Source of the DNA: JACPHB01 sp964495505
Lineage (GTDB): Bacteria > Patescibacteriota > Minisyncoccia > UBA10092
Reading direction: 5' to 3'
DNA: 64,000 nt
Assembly (NCBI GenBank): GCA_964495505.1
Contig: CAZBVM010000001.1
Location: forward strand, 27,894 to 91,893
Shown here: positions 33,643 through 41,491 of the stretch, piece by piece
Layout: each line of letters starts with the position of its first letter
How positions within the stretch are numbered: position 1 is the stretch's first letter
Position numbers and translations under genes: made by a program
Notes under the pieces: model-generated
Told to the model about the DNA's origin: nothing
The model's input: the letters and a program-made list of their open reading frames with translations, nothing else
Databases searched by the model: none

Positions 33643-33662
33643 CGGTTTGTCCGATGACCGGA

Positions 33663-33929
33663 CTACTTCTTCAAGCGAGGAGTCACGGCCTTACGGCCGG
33701 CATTGAAATGATGCAGGAAACTCTCGGNNNNNNNNNNGGTTACCACTGACATGGATATCCTCACTTGCCTGGGGCCATTCGCAAGCATCCCGGCGAGTGT
33801 GACGAATGCCTCCATGGTGTTCAGGCCGCCAGCCACCAACTTCCCACCGTACTGGATGGCCACGCCACCCATGTCAGCCGTAGCAGCCTCGATCCAGATC
33901 TGTTGATTCTTCTTCGCGCGCTTATTCAT
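33663..33929 (-). CDS. Unknown cassette protein, interrupted by an assembly gap
   Basis: About 88 residues plus unknown sequence hidden by the N run at 33728-33737. A basic start (NKRAKKNQQ) and a Gly/Ala-rich middle (GGVAIQYGGKLVAGGLNT) with a basic end (VTPRLKK). GGAGGA eight bases before the ATG, a consensus promoter and a strong terminator make it a single-gene unit. The true length and possibly the frame across the gap are unknown. No family recognised. Confidence 0.55.
   Translation of the reverse strand: MNKRAKKNQQIWIEAATADMGGVAIQYGGKLVAGGLNTMEAFVTLAGMLANGPRQVRISMSVVTXXXXESFLHHFNAGRKAVTPRLKK
33728..33737. other. Assembly gap (10 N)
   Basis: Ten ambiguous bases, probably a scaffold join of unknown true size. 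It falls inside the cassette gene at 33663-33929. Confidence 0.99.
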
Positions 33930-34009
33930 CGCAGCATCCTCCAAATAATCGGAGAGTTTAGGAACTCATGCCGAGATTCAGCCCAATGCTGATTCAGCAT
34001 GTTGATTAC

Positions 34010-34038
34010 ATTATACTATAAAAGTAGTAAAAAGTCAA
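34010..34038 (-). promoter_or_regulatory. Sigma70-like promoter
   Basis: On the minus strand TTGACT (34033-34038), 17-base spacer, TATAAT (34010-34015). Start near 34003 gives a leader of about 75 nt. Confidence 0.85.
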
Positions 34039-34136
34039 TAATTTAATCTAAATTGTAGCTTTTCCTGCGATCGCAGGAATAACGACATTTTTATTAAAAA
34101 ACAGCTTCATTAAGGCATTTTTTAATAAGCTGATTT

Positions 34137-34949
34137 TTAGATTGTTAGTTCCATCCCATCATAAGCCAAATAGATATTTTTTGATTGTTTGCTGACTATT
34201 TTTTGAGCCAATTCGTAGTGCGGCCAGGCAATGCCGACTTGAGTGAGATAAACTTTTTTAAAGTTCAGTTCTTTTGTAAGTTTCAAAATTTCCGACAAAC
34301 TCTGGTGAGTGGGAATAGGATTTTTATATGCCGCGCAATCCAAAATAGCCAAATCGGCGTTTTTAACCAATTTTTTCGATTCCGGCGGCATTATTTTAAA
34401 ATCGCTCGCGTAAATCACGCGCTTTTTTCTAATTTCAAATAAAAATCCAAGCGTTAAAAATTTTGGATTAAAAGCGTGTTCCACACGAAAGGGAGTGACA
34501 GAAAAATCGTCAAAAATTATTTTTTTAAGCGGTTCAATTTCTTGATACGGAAAATCGGCCCAAAACGAATCTTCGGTTAAAAAATTTTTTGTATTTTTTT
34601 CTGCGTAAATAGTCGGAAGATAGAATTTTTTTGTTGACTCATAAAGCCGTTTTAAACCTCCAGCTGCGTCACTGTGACCATGAGTTAAAAAAATCGCGTT
34701 TATGTTTTTATCTTTTATCTCCGACGTTTTAGTCGGAGCTCCGACTCTTTCAAGACGTCGGAGCTGTTTTTTAATATCTTGTGACGCGTCGATTAGAATA
34801 TTTTGATTTTCAAATTCAAAAAAAGCCGAGCTTTGAAAACGCGCGCTTTTACTTCCCGGTTTTCTGGCCTCTTTACAGACATACCAGTTGCCGCAGTTGG
34901 GGCGGGGAATCCGACCCGACGGTCCGGTTCCTAAAAATGTTATTTTCAT
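34137..34949 (-). CDS. Metallo-beta-lactamase-fold hydrolase (PhnP-like)
   Basis: 270 residues. The HxHxD motif is THGHSDAAGG, with later metal ligands plausible in YASDF and PTHQSL. N-terminal FLGTGPSGRIPRPNCGNWYVC resembles the PhnP/RNase Z branch. PhnP-type enzymes cleave cyclic phosphodiesters; the real substrate is unknown. Divergent from the superoxide dismutase gene. Confidence 0.85.
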   Translation of the reverse strand: MKITFLGTGPSGRIPRPNCGNWYVCKEARKPGSKSARFQSSAFFEFENQNILIDASQDIKKQLRRLERVGAPTKTSEIKDKNINAIFLTHGHSDAAGGLKRLYESTKKFYLPTIYAEKNTKNFLTEDSFWADFPYQEIEPLKKIIFDDFSVTPFRVEHAFNPKFLTLGFLFEIRKKRVIYASDFKIMPPESKKLVKNADLAILDCAAYKNPIPTHQSLSEILKLTKELNFKKVYLTQVGIAWPHYELAQKIVSKQSKNIYLAYDGMELTI

Positions 34950-34980
34950 ACTTTATATGATATGATGAAATTAAAAAATT

Positions 34981-35562
34981 ATGAAGTACGTTTTACCACA
35001 GTTACCATATGCTTATAGTGCGCTTGAACCATATATTGACGCTAAGACGATGGAGATTCATCACAGCAAGCATCATCGGTTTTATATTGACAAACTTAAC
35101 ACCGCTTTAGAAAAATATCCCTATTTAGCCGATAAAAAACTTGAGGAGCTTATAAAAGATCTGCCAAATTTGACTATAGATGAAGCCGATAAAAAAGCGA
35201 TTCATAACAACGGCGGGGGACATTTAAATCACTCGTTTTTTTGGAATGTTATGAGTCCAGAAAAACAAATTGATGAAATGTTGATTGAAGAAATTAAAAA
35301 AACATTCGGCTCGGCGGAAGAATTTAAAAAAATCTTCAGCAATACGGCCGCTACTCATTTTGGCAGCGGCTGGGCTTGGCTGGTTCGCGACGAGCAAAAC
35401 AAACTTCAAATATATTCACTGCCAAATCACGAATTTCCGTATCTCAAAAGTCACCAGCCGCTAATAGTCCTTGATCTTTGGGAACACGCTTATTATTTAA
35501 AATATCAAAACCGCCGAGCCGAATACATAGAAAACTGGTGGAATGTTTTGAAAATATTATAG
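34981..35562 (+). CDS. sodA: Superoxide dismutase, Fe/Mn type
   Basis: Detoxifies superoxide. Metal ligands are His in EIHHSKHHRFY, His in GGHLNHSFFW, and the Asp and His of DLWEHAYYLKYQNRR. GSGWAWLV is typical of the family. 193 residues, no signal peptide, so cytoplasmic. Metal preference cannot be told. The stop is eight bases before the inserted element at 35571. Confidence 0.95.
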   Translation: MKYVLPQLPYAYSALEPYIDAKTMEIHHSKHHRFYIDKLNTALEKYPYLADKKLEELIKDLPNLTIDEADKKAIHNNGGGHLNHSFFWNVMSPEKQIDEMLIEEIKKTFGSAEEFKKIFSNTAATHFGSGWAWLVRDEQNKLQIYSLPNHEFPYLKSHQPLIVLDLWEHAYYLKYQNRRAEYIENWWNVLKIL

Positions 35563-35570
35563 AGGGTTGA

Positions 35571-35712
35571 CCCAGTATATCATCTTGCCGATCACAAAAT
35601 TACGGCGAGCGATAATTAATCTTTGTAATTTTTTACTAATTGGAGCGGCAATGCCAAATTTATTGGTTAATATTTTGTGATTGCGAGCCGTTCGGCAAGT
35701 TGTATTACTGGG
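35571..35712 (+). mobile_element. MITE-like element, copy 2 (142 bp)
   Basis: Same element as 1898-2040 in the opposite orientation: it starts CCCAGTATATCATCTTGCC and ends GGCAAGTTGTATTACTGGG. It is flanked by TTGA at 35567-35570 and 35713-35716, a 4-bp target duplication. The right duplication is the first four bases of the TTGACA box that drives the RNA downstream. No ORF. Confidence 0.85.
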
Positions 35713-35740
35713 TTGACAGATTCTGTAGATTTGATATAAT
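35713..35740 (+). promoter_or_regulatory. Consensus promoter of the candidate RNA
   Basis: Perfect TTGACA (35713-35718) and TATAAT (35735-35740) with a 16-base spacer. Start expected near 35747. The -35 box is formed in part by the target duplication of the inserted element. Confidence 0.85.
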
Positions 35741-35746
35741 GTGAGT

Positions 35747-36186
35747 AATGCTGAAGGCAGGCTGTATGGCTCCGAGGAGTGAGGGGAACTCCTATCCTCT
35801 TCGTAGGATGTTTGGGCGATGTCGCCACATGCCCGTCTCAGCAGTTGTTCTTCTTTCTCTTAACAAAGCCAAGTTCGGTGTGGGGACACAGGCCGAAAAG
35901 TCAGTCGCGTGAGGCCGCTATCACTTGCGCGACGCTAATACCGCAGGAGCGGCTGCAATACCAGACGTAAGGCCCCCCATACCGTTCATAAATCCCAAGC
36001 TGCGGCTTACCGGCTGCGGTTCGGGAGAGAGCGTCCTACCGCGACAAGCGGGATGGGCGAGCCAGGAGAGTGAGCCTCCTGGTAAGTATTTCAACCCCTT
36101 CGCCGTGGACCGATGGTCCTCTGTATCAATTACCGGCGGAGCATCTGACTCCGCCTGCGCGAGCTCACCGCGCAGGCCTTTTTTAT
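35747..36186 (+). ncRNA. Candidate large structured non-coding RNA, unknown family
   Basis: About 440 nt, markedly GC-rich against an AT-rich host, between a consensus promoter and a strong terminator. It is dense in hairpins: GGGC(G)ATGT CGCC ACATGCCC (near 35814), TTCGGTGTG / CACAGGCCGAA (near 35871), GTCGCG...CGCGAC (near 35904), CCAGGAG / CTCCTGG (near 36062), GGACC GAT GGTCC (near 36107), GGCGGAG / CTCCGCC (36135-36155), and a long-range TGCTGA / TCAGCA. It lacks the conserved cores of RNase P, tmRNA, SRP and 6S RNA as I know them. ORFs inside look accidental. Confidence 0.6.
36153..36186 (+). terminator. Terminator of the candidate RNA
   Basis: Nine-base arms GCCTGCGCG / CGCGCAGGC around a 7-base loop, followed by CTTTTTTATT. 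Confidence 0.9.
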
Positions 36187-36240
36187 TCTTCTTCAAGAAG
36201 AATAACCCTTCCGTAGCTCCAAAAGAGCGAAGGAGGGTAT

Positions 36241-37110
36241 TCAATTATTTAAAACACTTCCGATAAAATCTTTGTGTCCATTTAAAAAATCCTTGGCTAA
36301 CAAAACTTTTCCGCCCTCAAGCTGAAGTTTTTTTATTATTAAAACACCATCTCTGCATTTCACTCCCAGTAACACACCAACATTCTCAAGTATGTTGGTG
36401 TGTTGTAATACGTAGACTTCGCCGATTTGATGATTATTTTTATCTTCTGAAATGTCCGCTTCTATAATTTTAAGAATTTTATTTTTCCACATAGTCCAAA
36501 CGCCTGGCCACGGATAATATGCCCGGGTCATTCTTTCCAAATCTTGCGCTGATTTTTCCCAGTTAATTTTTCCGTCTTCTTTTTTGATTATTTTAGTGTA
36601 AGTCGCCCTTGAATGATCTTGCTCAATCAGTTTTATTTTTCCTGAAATATAATCGGGAATAATTTTTATTAAAATTTCCGCCCCCAATTTCGCCAGTTTT
36701 TTAGAAAGGATTTCATATGTTTCGGATTTCGAAATTCGTATTTCGGATTTCCCCAGAAGGGGACCATGGTCCATTTTCTCATCAATTTTTATAATCGTTA
36801 CACCCGTTTCTTTGTCACCATTTAGAATAACGCTTTGAATCGGCGAGGCGCCGCGGTATTTTGGCAATAGCGAGGGATGAACGTTAATAAAGCCATAACG
36901 TGGGATCTCTAAAATCTCTTTTGGTAAAATCTTTCCGTAAGCTGCGACTAAGCCCAAATCTGGTTTTAAATTTTTAAGTTTTTCTATCAAAACAGAAATT
37001 GACTCTTTGGGGTCGCGAAACACAGCTTGCGGTTCAAGCCCTATTTTTATTAATTTTTTCAAAATTGTCGTTGCAAAATCCGGAGTTCCAAAAAATACGA
37101 ATTTAATCAT
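36241..37110 (-). CDS. fmt: Methionyl-tRNA formyltransferase
   Basis: Formylates initiator Met-tRNA. N-terminal Rossmann domain with FVFFGTPDFA, the formyl-folate site INVHPSLLPKYRGASPIQ and the catalytic DHG; C-terminal OB domain from about 200 (YYPWPGVWT). I chose the ATG at 37110, which overlaps the def stop by eight bases; a TTG at 37122 is possible. It is paired with def, as usual. Confidence 0.95.
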   Translation of the reverse strand: MIKFVFFGTPDFATTILKKLIKIGLEPQAVFRDPKESISVLIEKLKNLKPDLGLVAAYGKILPKEILEIPRYGFINVHPSLLPKYRGASPIQSVILNGDKETGVTIIKIDEKMDHGPLLGKSEIRISKSETYEILSKKLAKLGAEILIKIIPDYISGKIKLIEQDHSRATYTKIIKKEDGKINWEKSAQDLERMTRAYYPWPGVWTMWKNKILKIIEADISEDKNNHQIGEVYVLQHTNILENVGVLLGVKCRDGVLIIKKLQLEGGKVLLAKDFLNGHKDFIGSVLNN

Positions 37111-37579
37111 TTTTTTCTTCAACTTTATAAAGTTTTTCGGCTTTGTCTATAAATAATATACCGTTTAAATGATCCATTTCGTGCTGGATAACGCGCGCCA
37201 GGAGCCCTTTAGCGCGGATTTTAACTGGCTCGCCATTTTCATTGAGTGCTTTGATGGTCAGTTTTTTTGGCCGCACAACCGGTCCCCATATTTTATTAAC
37301 AGAAAGACATCCTTCCTCAAAAAGAATTTTATCCTCTGAAATATCTTTAATTTCCGGATTTATAAATGTGTAAATTTTATCTTCAACATTAACGGTAAAT
37401 AGTCTCAAAGAATATCCTACTTGAGGCGCAGCTAAACCAATGCCGCCAACTTTTTTCATGGTTACTATCATATCGGCAATCAGTTTTTTAGTTTCAAAGC
37501 TTTTTGGATTTTTTACCAGTTCCGCTTTTTTTCGCAGAACCGGGTTTCCTTCTTGAATTATTTTTAATGTCTCTTCCAT
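37103..37579 (-). CDS. def: Peptide deformylase
   Basis: Removes the formyl group from nascent proteins. All three motifs are present: GGIGLAAPQV, EEGCLS (Cys metal ligand) and QHEMDH (two His ligands and the catalytic Glu). 158 residues. Its first 86 bases overlap the 3' end of the gene at 37494 in another frame. Confidence 0.96.
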   Translation of the reverse strand: MEETLKIIQEGNPVLRKKAELVKNPKSFETKKLIADMIVTMKKVGGIGLAAPQVGYSLRLFTVNVEDKIYTFINPEIKDISEDKILFEEGCLSVNKIWGPVVRPKKLTIKALNENGEPVKIRAKGLLARVIQHEMDHLNGILFIDKAEKLYKVEEKND

Positions 37580-37802
37580 AAATATAGGTTTCTTTTTTTA
37601 AAATTCCCATAAAATAACGCCCCTTATCGTTGGCGCTGATTTTGCCTTCGTTGTAGGCAAGTTTTACTATGCTTAAAATACTCCGCAAAAACGATTCGTC
37701 ATAAATCTTGGCCAATCTGAAATAAACTCCCTTGTGTTTAGGATCACCGAGCCCCTCAACCAAATCCCACGCTAAAACTTGATGTCTGGTAGTTAATGCC
37801 AT
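37494..37802 (-). CDS. Conserved-looking hypothetical protein overlapping def
   Basis: 102 residues, helical N-terminal part (ALTTRHQVLAWDLVEGLGDPKHKGVYFRLAKIYDE...) and a basic, low-complexity tail (RRKPGSAKKSGTGKKSKKL) that is read from the def coding sequence in a shifted frame. I recall similar short proteins beside def in CPR genomes, but cannot verify it. The tail may be a by-product of the overlap. Probably translationally coupled to def. Confidence 0.6.
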   Translation of the reverse strand: MALTTRHQVLAWDLVEGLGDPKHKGVYFRLAKIYDESFLRSILSIVKLAYNEGKISANDKGRYFMGILKKETYIYGRDIKNNSRRKPGSAKKSGTGKKSKKL

Positions 37803-37864
37803 TGTTCATAAATTACCATATTTGTTTACTTTTTACGATACTTAAAGTATGATTAAATAGTTTT

Positions 37865-39097
37865 ATGCCTGCTCAAAATAAAAAATATGTCTATTTGGCG
37901 ATTGTGGCGGTAGCTATAGTCACAGCGTTTGGCGCCGGTTTCATTTCTGGTTCAATAGAAAAATTGCCCCATCCGGTGCAGGGGATTGTTAATCGGGAAT
38001 TCGGCCAGCCGAAAGAATTTGATTTTTCTCTGTTTTGGAAAACCTGGGACGAGCTTCACAACAAATTTGTAGACCAAGACACGCTAAAAGAAGATAAGCT
38101 GTTATATGGTGCCATTTCCGGAATGGTTAATGGGGCGGGGGATCCTTATACCGTATTTTTCCCACCGATTGAAACCAAAAGCTTTAAACAAGATGTTGAC
38201 GGCAGTTTTGGCGGCATAGGCGCTGAAATCGGAAAAAGAAACGAATTTTTGGTAATAATAGCCCCACTTGAAGACACGCCAGCCCAAAAAGCTGGCTTGA
38301 TAGCTGGTGATAAAATTTTAAAAATAAATAGCGAACCGACAGATAATATAACGGTAGAAGAAGCAGTTACAAAAATACGCGGTGAAGTCGGCACTAAAGT
38401 AACCTTGTCTATTTTAAGAGGCAACGACGGCGCCAAAATAAAAGATATAACCATTGAGCGGGCAACAATTAAAATACCAATTACAAAACTCTCGGCACTC
38501 AAAGATAATCAAATCGCTCATTTATCTTTTTACAGCTTTACATCAACCGCGCCTTTTGAATTTCAACAAGCGGCAACAAAAATTTTGGCAACCACAGGGT
38601 ACAAAGGCATTATTCTTGATTTAAGAAACAATCCCGGCGGTTTTTTGGAAGTGGCGGTTGATATCGCCGGATGGTTTTTTAACTCCGGAGATCTTGTGGC
38701 AATTGAGCAATTTGGCAAGGCGGAAAATAACAATAAAACCGAATTTCGGGCCAGCGGTTTAGGCGGTTTAAAAAACTATTCCGTGGTAGTTTTGGTTAAT
38801 CAAGGCACGGCTTCGGCGGCAGAAATTCTAGCCGGTGCGCTTCGCGATAATCGCGGTATCAAGCTGATAGGAGAGAAAACTTTCGGCAAAGGATCGGTTC
38901 AGGAATTAGTTAATCTTAAAGATGGTTCATCCCTTAAAGTTACCGTTGCTAAATGGCTGACGCCGAAAGGCGTATCCATTTCCGAACATGGTCTGGAACC
39001 AGATTATAAAGTCGTAATAACAGAACAGGATACCGAAAATAAAAAAGACCTCCAACTTGATAAAGCGGTAGAAGTTTTATCAAATATGATAAAATAA
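37865..39097 (+). CDS. C-terminal processing serine protease (S41)
   Basis: Periplasmic or cell-surface protease of the CtpA/Prc family. Signal anchor at about 8-27, helical N-terminal part, PDZ domain (about 115-200, GIGAEIGKRNEFLVI on), then the S41 core. The nucleophile Ser is in GTASAAEILAGAL and the general base Lys in GEKTFGKGSVQ. 410 residues, usual length. Confidence 0.93.
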   Translation: MPAQNKKYVYLAIVAVAIVTAFGAGFISGSIEKLPHPVQGIVNREFGQPKEFDFSLFWKTWDELHNKFVDQDTLKEDKLLYGAISGMVNGAGDPYTVFFPPIETKSFKQDVDGSFGGIGAEIGKRNEFLVIIAPLEDTPAQKAGLIAGDKILKINSEPTDNITVEEAVTKIRGEVGTKVTLSILRGNDGAKIKDITIERATIKIPITKLSALKDNQIAHLSFYSFTSTAPFEFQQAATKILATTGYKGIILDLRNNPGGFLEVAVDIAGWFFNSGDLVAIEQFGKAENNNKTEFRASGLGGLKNYSVVVLVNQGTASAAEILAGALRDNRGIKLIGEKTFGKGSVQELVNLKDGSSLKVTVAKWLTPKGVSISEHGLEPDYKVVITEQDTENKKDLQLDKAVEVLSNMIK

Positions 39098-39107
39098 ATT
39101 AAATTTT

Positions 39108-39563
39108 ATGAAGGTTGTATTGTTAAAAGATGTGCTTAATTTAGGAAAAAGAGGGGATATAAAAAATGTTAGCGATGGTTACGGCCGAAATTTTTTGCTT
39201 CGTCAAAAATTGGCTAATATTTTAACACCGCAACTTCAAAAAACGTTAGAATTAGAACGAGAGAAACAAAAATCAGTTGCCGCAACGTTAAAAGAAAATT
39301 CAGAACTGCTCAAGAAAAAAATCCAAAATTTAAATTTAGTATTTGAAATTAAGACAGGGGAATTAGGCCGGGTTTTTGGCTCTATAACGCCGTTAAAAAT
39401 CATAAGTGAATTAAAAAAACAGGGAATAAGTTTGAAAAAAGAGCAAATACCAGCCAAACCAATAAAAACATTGGGAAACAGCAAAATAAAAATTAAATTA
39501 CATCCCGATATTGAAGCGTCTTTAAATATCCTGATTAAACCGACAAACGATAAAGGTAATTAA
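39108..39563 (+). CDS. rplI: 50S ribosomal protein bL9
   Basis: Stretches out from the 50S stalk side and helps keep the frame. N-terminal domain MKVVLLKDVLNLGKRGDI...GYGRNFLL, a long connecting helix (about 45-75), and C-terminal domain. 151 residues. bL9 is missing in many CPR lineages, so its presence is informative. It converges with rpmA by a four-base overlap. Confidence 0.94.
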   Translation: MKVVLLKDVLNLGKRGDIKNVSDGYGRNFLLRQKLANILTPQLQKTLELEREKQKSVAATLKENSELLKKKIQNLNLVFEIKTGELGRVFGSITPLKIISELKKQGISLKKEQIPAKPIKTLGNSKIKIKLHPDIEASLNILIKPTNDKGN

Positions 39564-39832
39564 AAAACATTGATAACTTTAACAATTTTTCTTTGGCCAT
39601 TAAAGCGTTTTAATTTTTTTTCAGTAAATTTAACGACTCCGCTTGAAGTGGCGTAAAGCGTGTCATCGCTGCCTTTCATAACATTTTTGCCGGAAACCCA
39701 TTTACTGCCTCTCTGGCGCGCCAAAATAAACCCAACCTTAACAGTTTGGCCGTTAAATAATTTTATTCCCAATCTTTTTGATGCCGATTCGCGGCCCAAT
39801 CTGGTCGAACCCGCCGCCTTAGTATGTGCCAT
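39560..39832 (-). CDS. rpmA: 50S ribosomal protein bL27
   Basis: Its N-terminus reaches the peptidyl-transferase centre. AHTKAAGSTRLGRESASKRLG is the typical start with no N-terminal cleavage extension. QTVKVGFILARQRGSKW and the LYATSSGVVKF strand follow. 90 residues. Minus strand, alone. Confidence 0.95.
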   Translation of the reverse strand: MAHTKAAGSTRLGRESASKRLGIKLFNGQTVKVGFILARQRGSKWVSGKNVMKGSDDTLYATSSGVVKFTEKKLKRFNGQRKIVKVINVF

Positions 39833-39864
39833 GTTTCAAATTAAAAATTCAAAATTCAAAATAA

Positions 39865-40287
39865 ATGTATCAAAATATTAATTTAAAGTCAAGATTGAAA
39901 AATTTAGTAGAGCGGGGGAGGGAATATCAAGATATTATATTTGCCGCGTTAATTTTGGTGTTGATATTTTTTATCGGCTTAGGAATAGGACTACTAATTA
40001 GGCCGGATAAGCCAACACAAATTATTATTGATAAAAATGTTAAAATCGGCCTGTCTGCGGAGCAAGCCCCGCAAAGATATTCTGCGGGGCAAGCGGAATT
40101 TTCTGAAAATTCATCTAAATCATTGAATTTTATCGGCGGCAACTTTATCGCTTCAATTAATGGCAAAAATTATTATCCAAAAGATTGCGCTTCGGCAAAA
40201 AGAATTAAGGAAGAAAATATAATTTGGTTTAACAGCTCCGAAGAAGCAGAAAACCAGGGATACGCTCCGGCTAAAAATTGCCCCTGA
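39865..40287 (+). CDS. Membrane-anchored protein with Ada-type metal-binding domain
   Basis: 140 residues. One membrane segment (about 25-47), a variable linker, then a small domain (about 90-138) with the Cys-rich pattern NYYPKDCASAKRIKEENIIWF...EAENQGYAPAKNC, like the zinc-binding motif of Ada and related small domains; two of the four usual Cys are visible. The linker contains a palindromic in-frame insertion (40066-40090, GCCCCGCA / TGCGGGGC). Function unknown. Confidence 0.65.
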   Translation: MYQNINLKSRLKNLVERGREYQDIIFAALILVLIFFIGLGIGLLIRPDKPTQIIIDKNVKIGLSAEQAPQRYSAGQAEFSENSSKSLNFIGGNFIASINGKNYYPKDCASAKRIKEENIIWFNSSEEAENQGYAPAKNCP

Positions 40288-40335
40288 ACAATAAATAATA
40301 TAAAATATTAAGTATAAATATTAAAATATCAATAT

Positions 40336-40998
40336 ATGAAATTTTTAGCCGGACTTTTGGCGCTTATATCTAGTTTTTTCACGGGGGACTCACCATCCAA
40401 ATCCCAGCTGCCCGTGCCTTTAAATACTGCCATAATCGCATATCACCAAACCTATTTCGCGCCTGCGGTGGCAGAACCGGGGAATTTTCCGTTTACTAAA
40501 TCGGTAAAAATCGCGGAAAATTTTCCAATTAAAGCGCCTTCAACTCCAATTTTACCTCTGGTCCCCGCGCCCATGCCAATCGCGCCGCCGCCAGTTCCAA
40601 TCATTGTTTTACCGCCCGAAGATCCGTATGTAGTAAAGACGGAACCAATAATTAACTGGCTTAACACGAATTTTGGTTTTACGGGAACAAGTTCCGAAGG
40701 CGATCGTACTCTTCCGGAACTTACATTTGACAGAGAATATTGGCGAATGGAAGTTTTTGCGTACTGGGCTCCGAATGTGGTGCCGCCAAAACCGGCTTTA
40801 GAAAAAGATTATGTCAAAATAGAAATCTATGAAGCGGGGACAAATAAACTTATCTATACAATAACATCGGGTAATGAAGAATCATCTCATAAATTTCAAT
40901 CGTTTAGAAAACCGGGGAAATATTACTTAAAAGTATATTCTAAGTCGCCAAGCCAATGGGAAATAACTTTTACCGTCTCATCAAAAATTGCGCAATAA
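40336..40998 (+). CDS. Secreted proline-rich protein with C-terminal beta domain, unknown
   Basis: 220 residues. Possible N-terminal signal (FLAGLLALISSFFTG), a proline-rich spacer (about 65-100, PLVPAPMPIAPPPVPIIVLPP), then a domain of about 90 residues with strand-like motifs (YVKIEIYEAGTNKLIYTI, KYYLKVYSKSPSQWEITF). The last part looks like an immunoglobulin-like or surface-binding module. No family assigned. Probably exported. Confidence 0.65.
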   Translation: MKFLAGLLALISSFFTGDSPSKSQLPVPLNTAIIAYHQTYFAPAVAEPGNFPFTKSVKIAENFPIKAPSTPILPLVPAPMPIAPPPVPIIVLPPEDPYVVKTEPIINWLNTNFGFTGTSSEGDRTLPELTFDREYWRMEVFAYWAPNVVPPKPALEKDYVKIEIYEAGTNKLIYTITSGNEESSHKFQSFRKPGKYYLKVYSKSPSQWEITFTVSSKIAQ

Positions 40999-41035
40999 AA
41001 TATGAAGGGGAGAAGAAGTTTTTAAATTAATACAA

Positions 41036-41144
41036 CGTCGCACAGACAGATTGTGCGACATTTTAATGTGCGCACAATCTGGCGGTATTGTCCGACATTA
41101 GGGAATTTAATAATATAATGTCGGACAATACACATTTTGCGACG
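41036..41144. repeat. Nested palindromic element (cruciform-like)
   Basis: CGTCGCA at 41036-41042 pairs with TGCGACG at 41138-41144. Inside are two hairpins: CAGATTGTGCG / CGCACAATCTG (41047-41081, inner ACATT/AATGT) and TATTGTCCGACATTA / TAATGTCGGACAATA (41086-41130). The second carries the GTCCGAC/GTCGGAC core found in the in-frame palindromes. Non-coding. Confidence 0.85.
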
Positions 41145-41149
41145 CATGC

Positions 41150-41473
41150 CTACTTTTGAGGGCAAAAAAGTTCTTTTGCCTTGTTTTCAACGGGCGTTTT
41201 AATTAAATCAAGCGCCTCATATAAAACTTTGTCTTTTATCTCCCCTATTTTTGATTTAATTTCTCCTGTTAGTTTAGATTGCAATATGTCATTGATTTTC
41301 GGTTTTACTGTTTCCGATTGATTTAAAGCTTGATTTAAAAACAACTTAGCGATATTAAGACCGGCCGGAATGGCATTGCCTCCGCTTTTTAATGAAAGCG
41401 ATTTTTCTGTGTTAAAAACAAAATACGCTGAAAAAATCGCTAAAATTACCGCTAAAATTATTAGTGTCTTCAT
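41150..41473 (-). CDS. Small exported or membrane-anchored protein, unknown
   Basis: 107 residues. N-terminal hydrophobic helix (about 4-20), then a Lys/Glu-rich helical region (KPKINDILQSKLTGEIKSKIGEIKDKVLYEALDLI). No domain recognised. Adjacent to the EnvC-like gene on the same strand, 18 bases away, so a role at the envelope is plausible but unproven. Confidence 0.6.
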   Translation of the reverse strand: MKTLIILAVILAIFSAYFVFNTEKSLSLKSGGNAIPAGLNIAKLFLNQALNQSETVKPKINDILQSKLTGEIKSKIGEIKDKVLYEALDLIKTPVENKAKELFCPQK

Positions 41474-41491
41474 TGGTTACATTTTAACATA

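Noticed and set aside
35767..35913. 48-codon ORF in the candidate RNA (MAPRSEGN...)
   Set aside because: Its codons all fall within hairpin arms, no Shine-Dalgarno site fits, and longer ORFs on both strands run through the terminator. I treat it as accidental, although a small-protein role is not excluded.
35925..36266. 113-codon ORF past the RNA terminator
   Set aside because: It reads through a strong hairpin with a U-tract and into the fmt 3' end; its composition (FLFFFKKNN) comes from the terminator.
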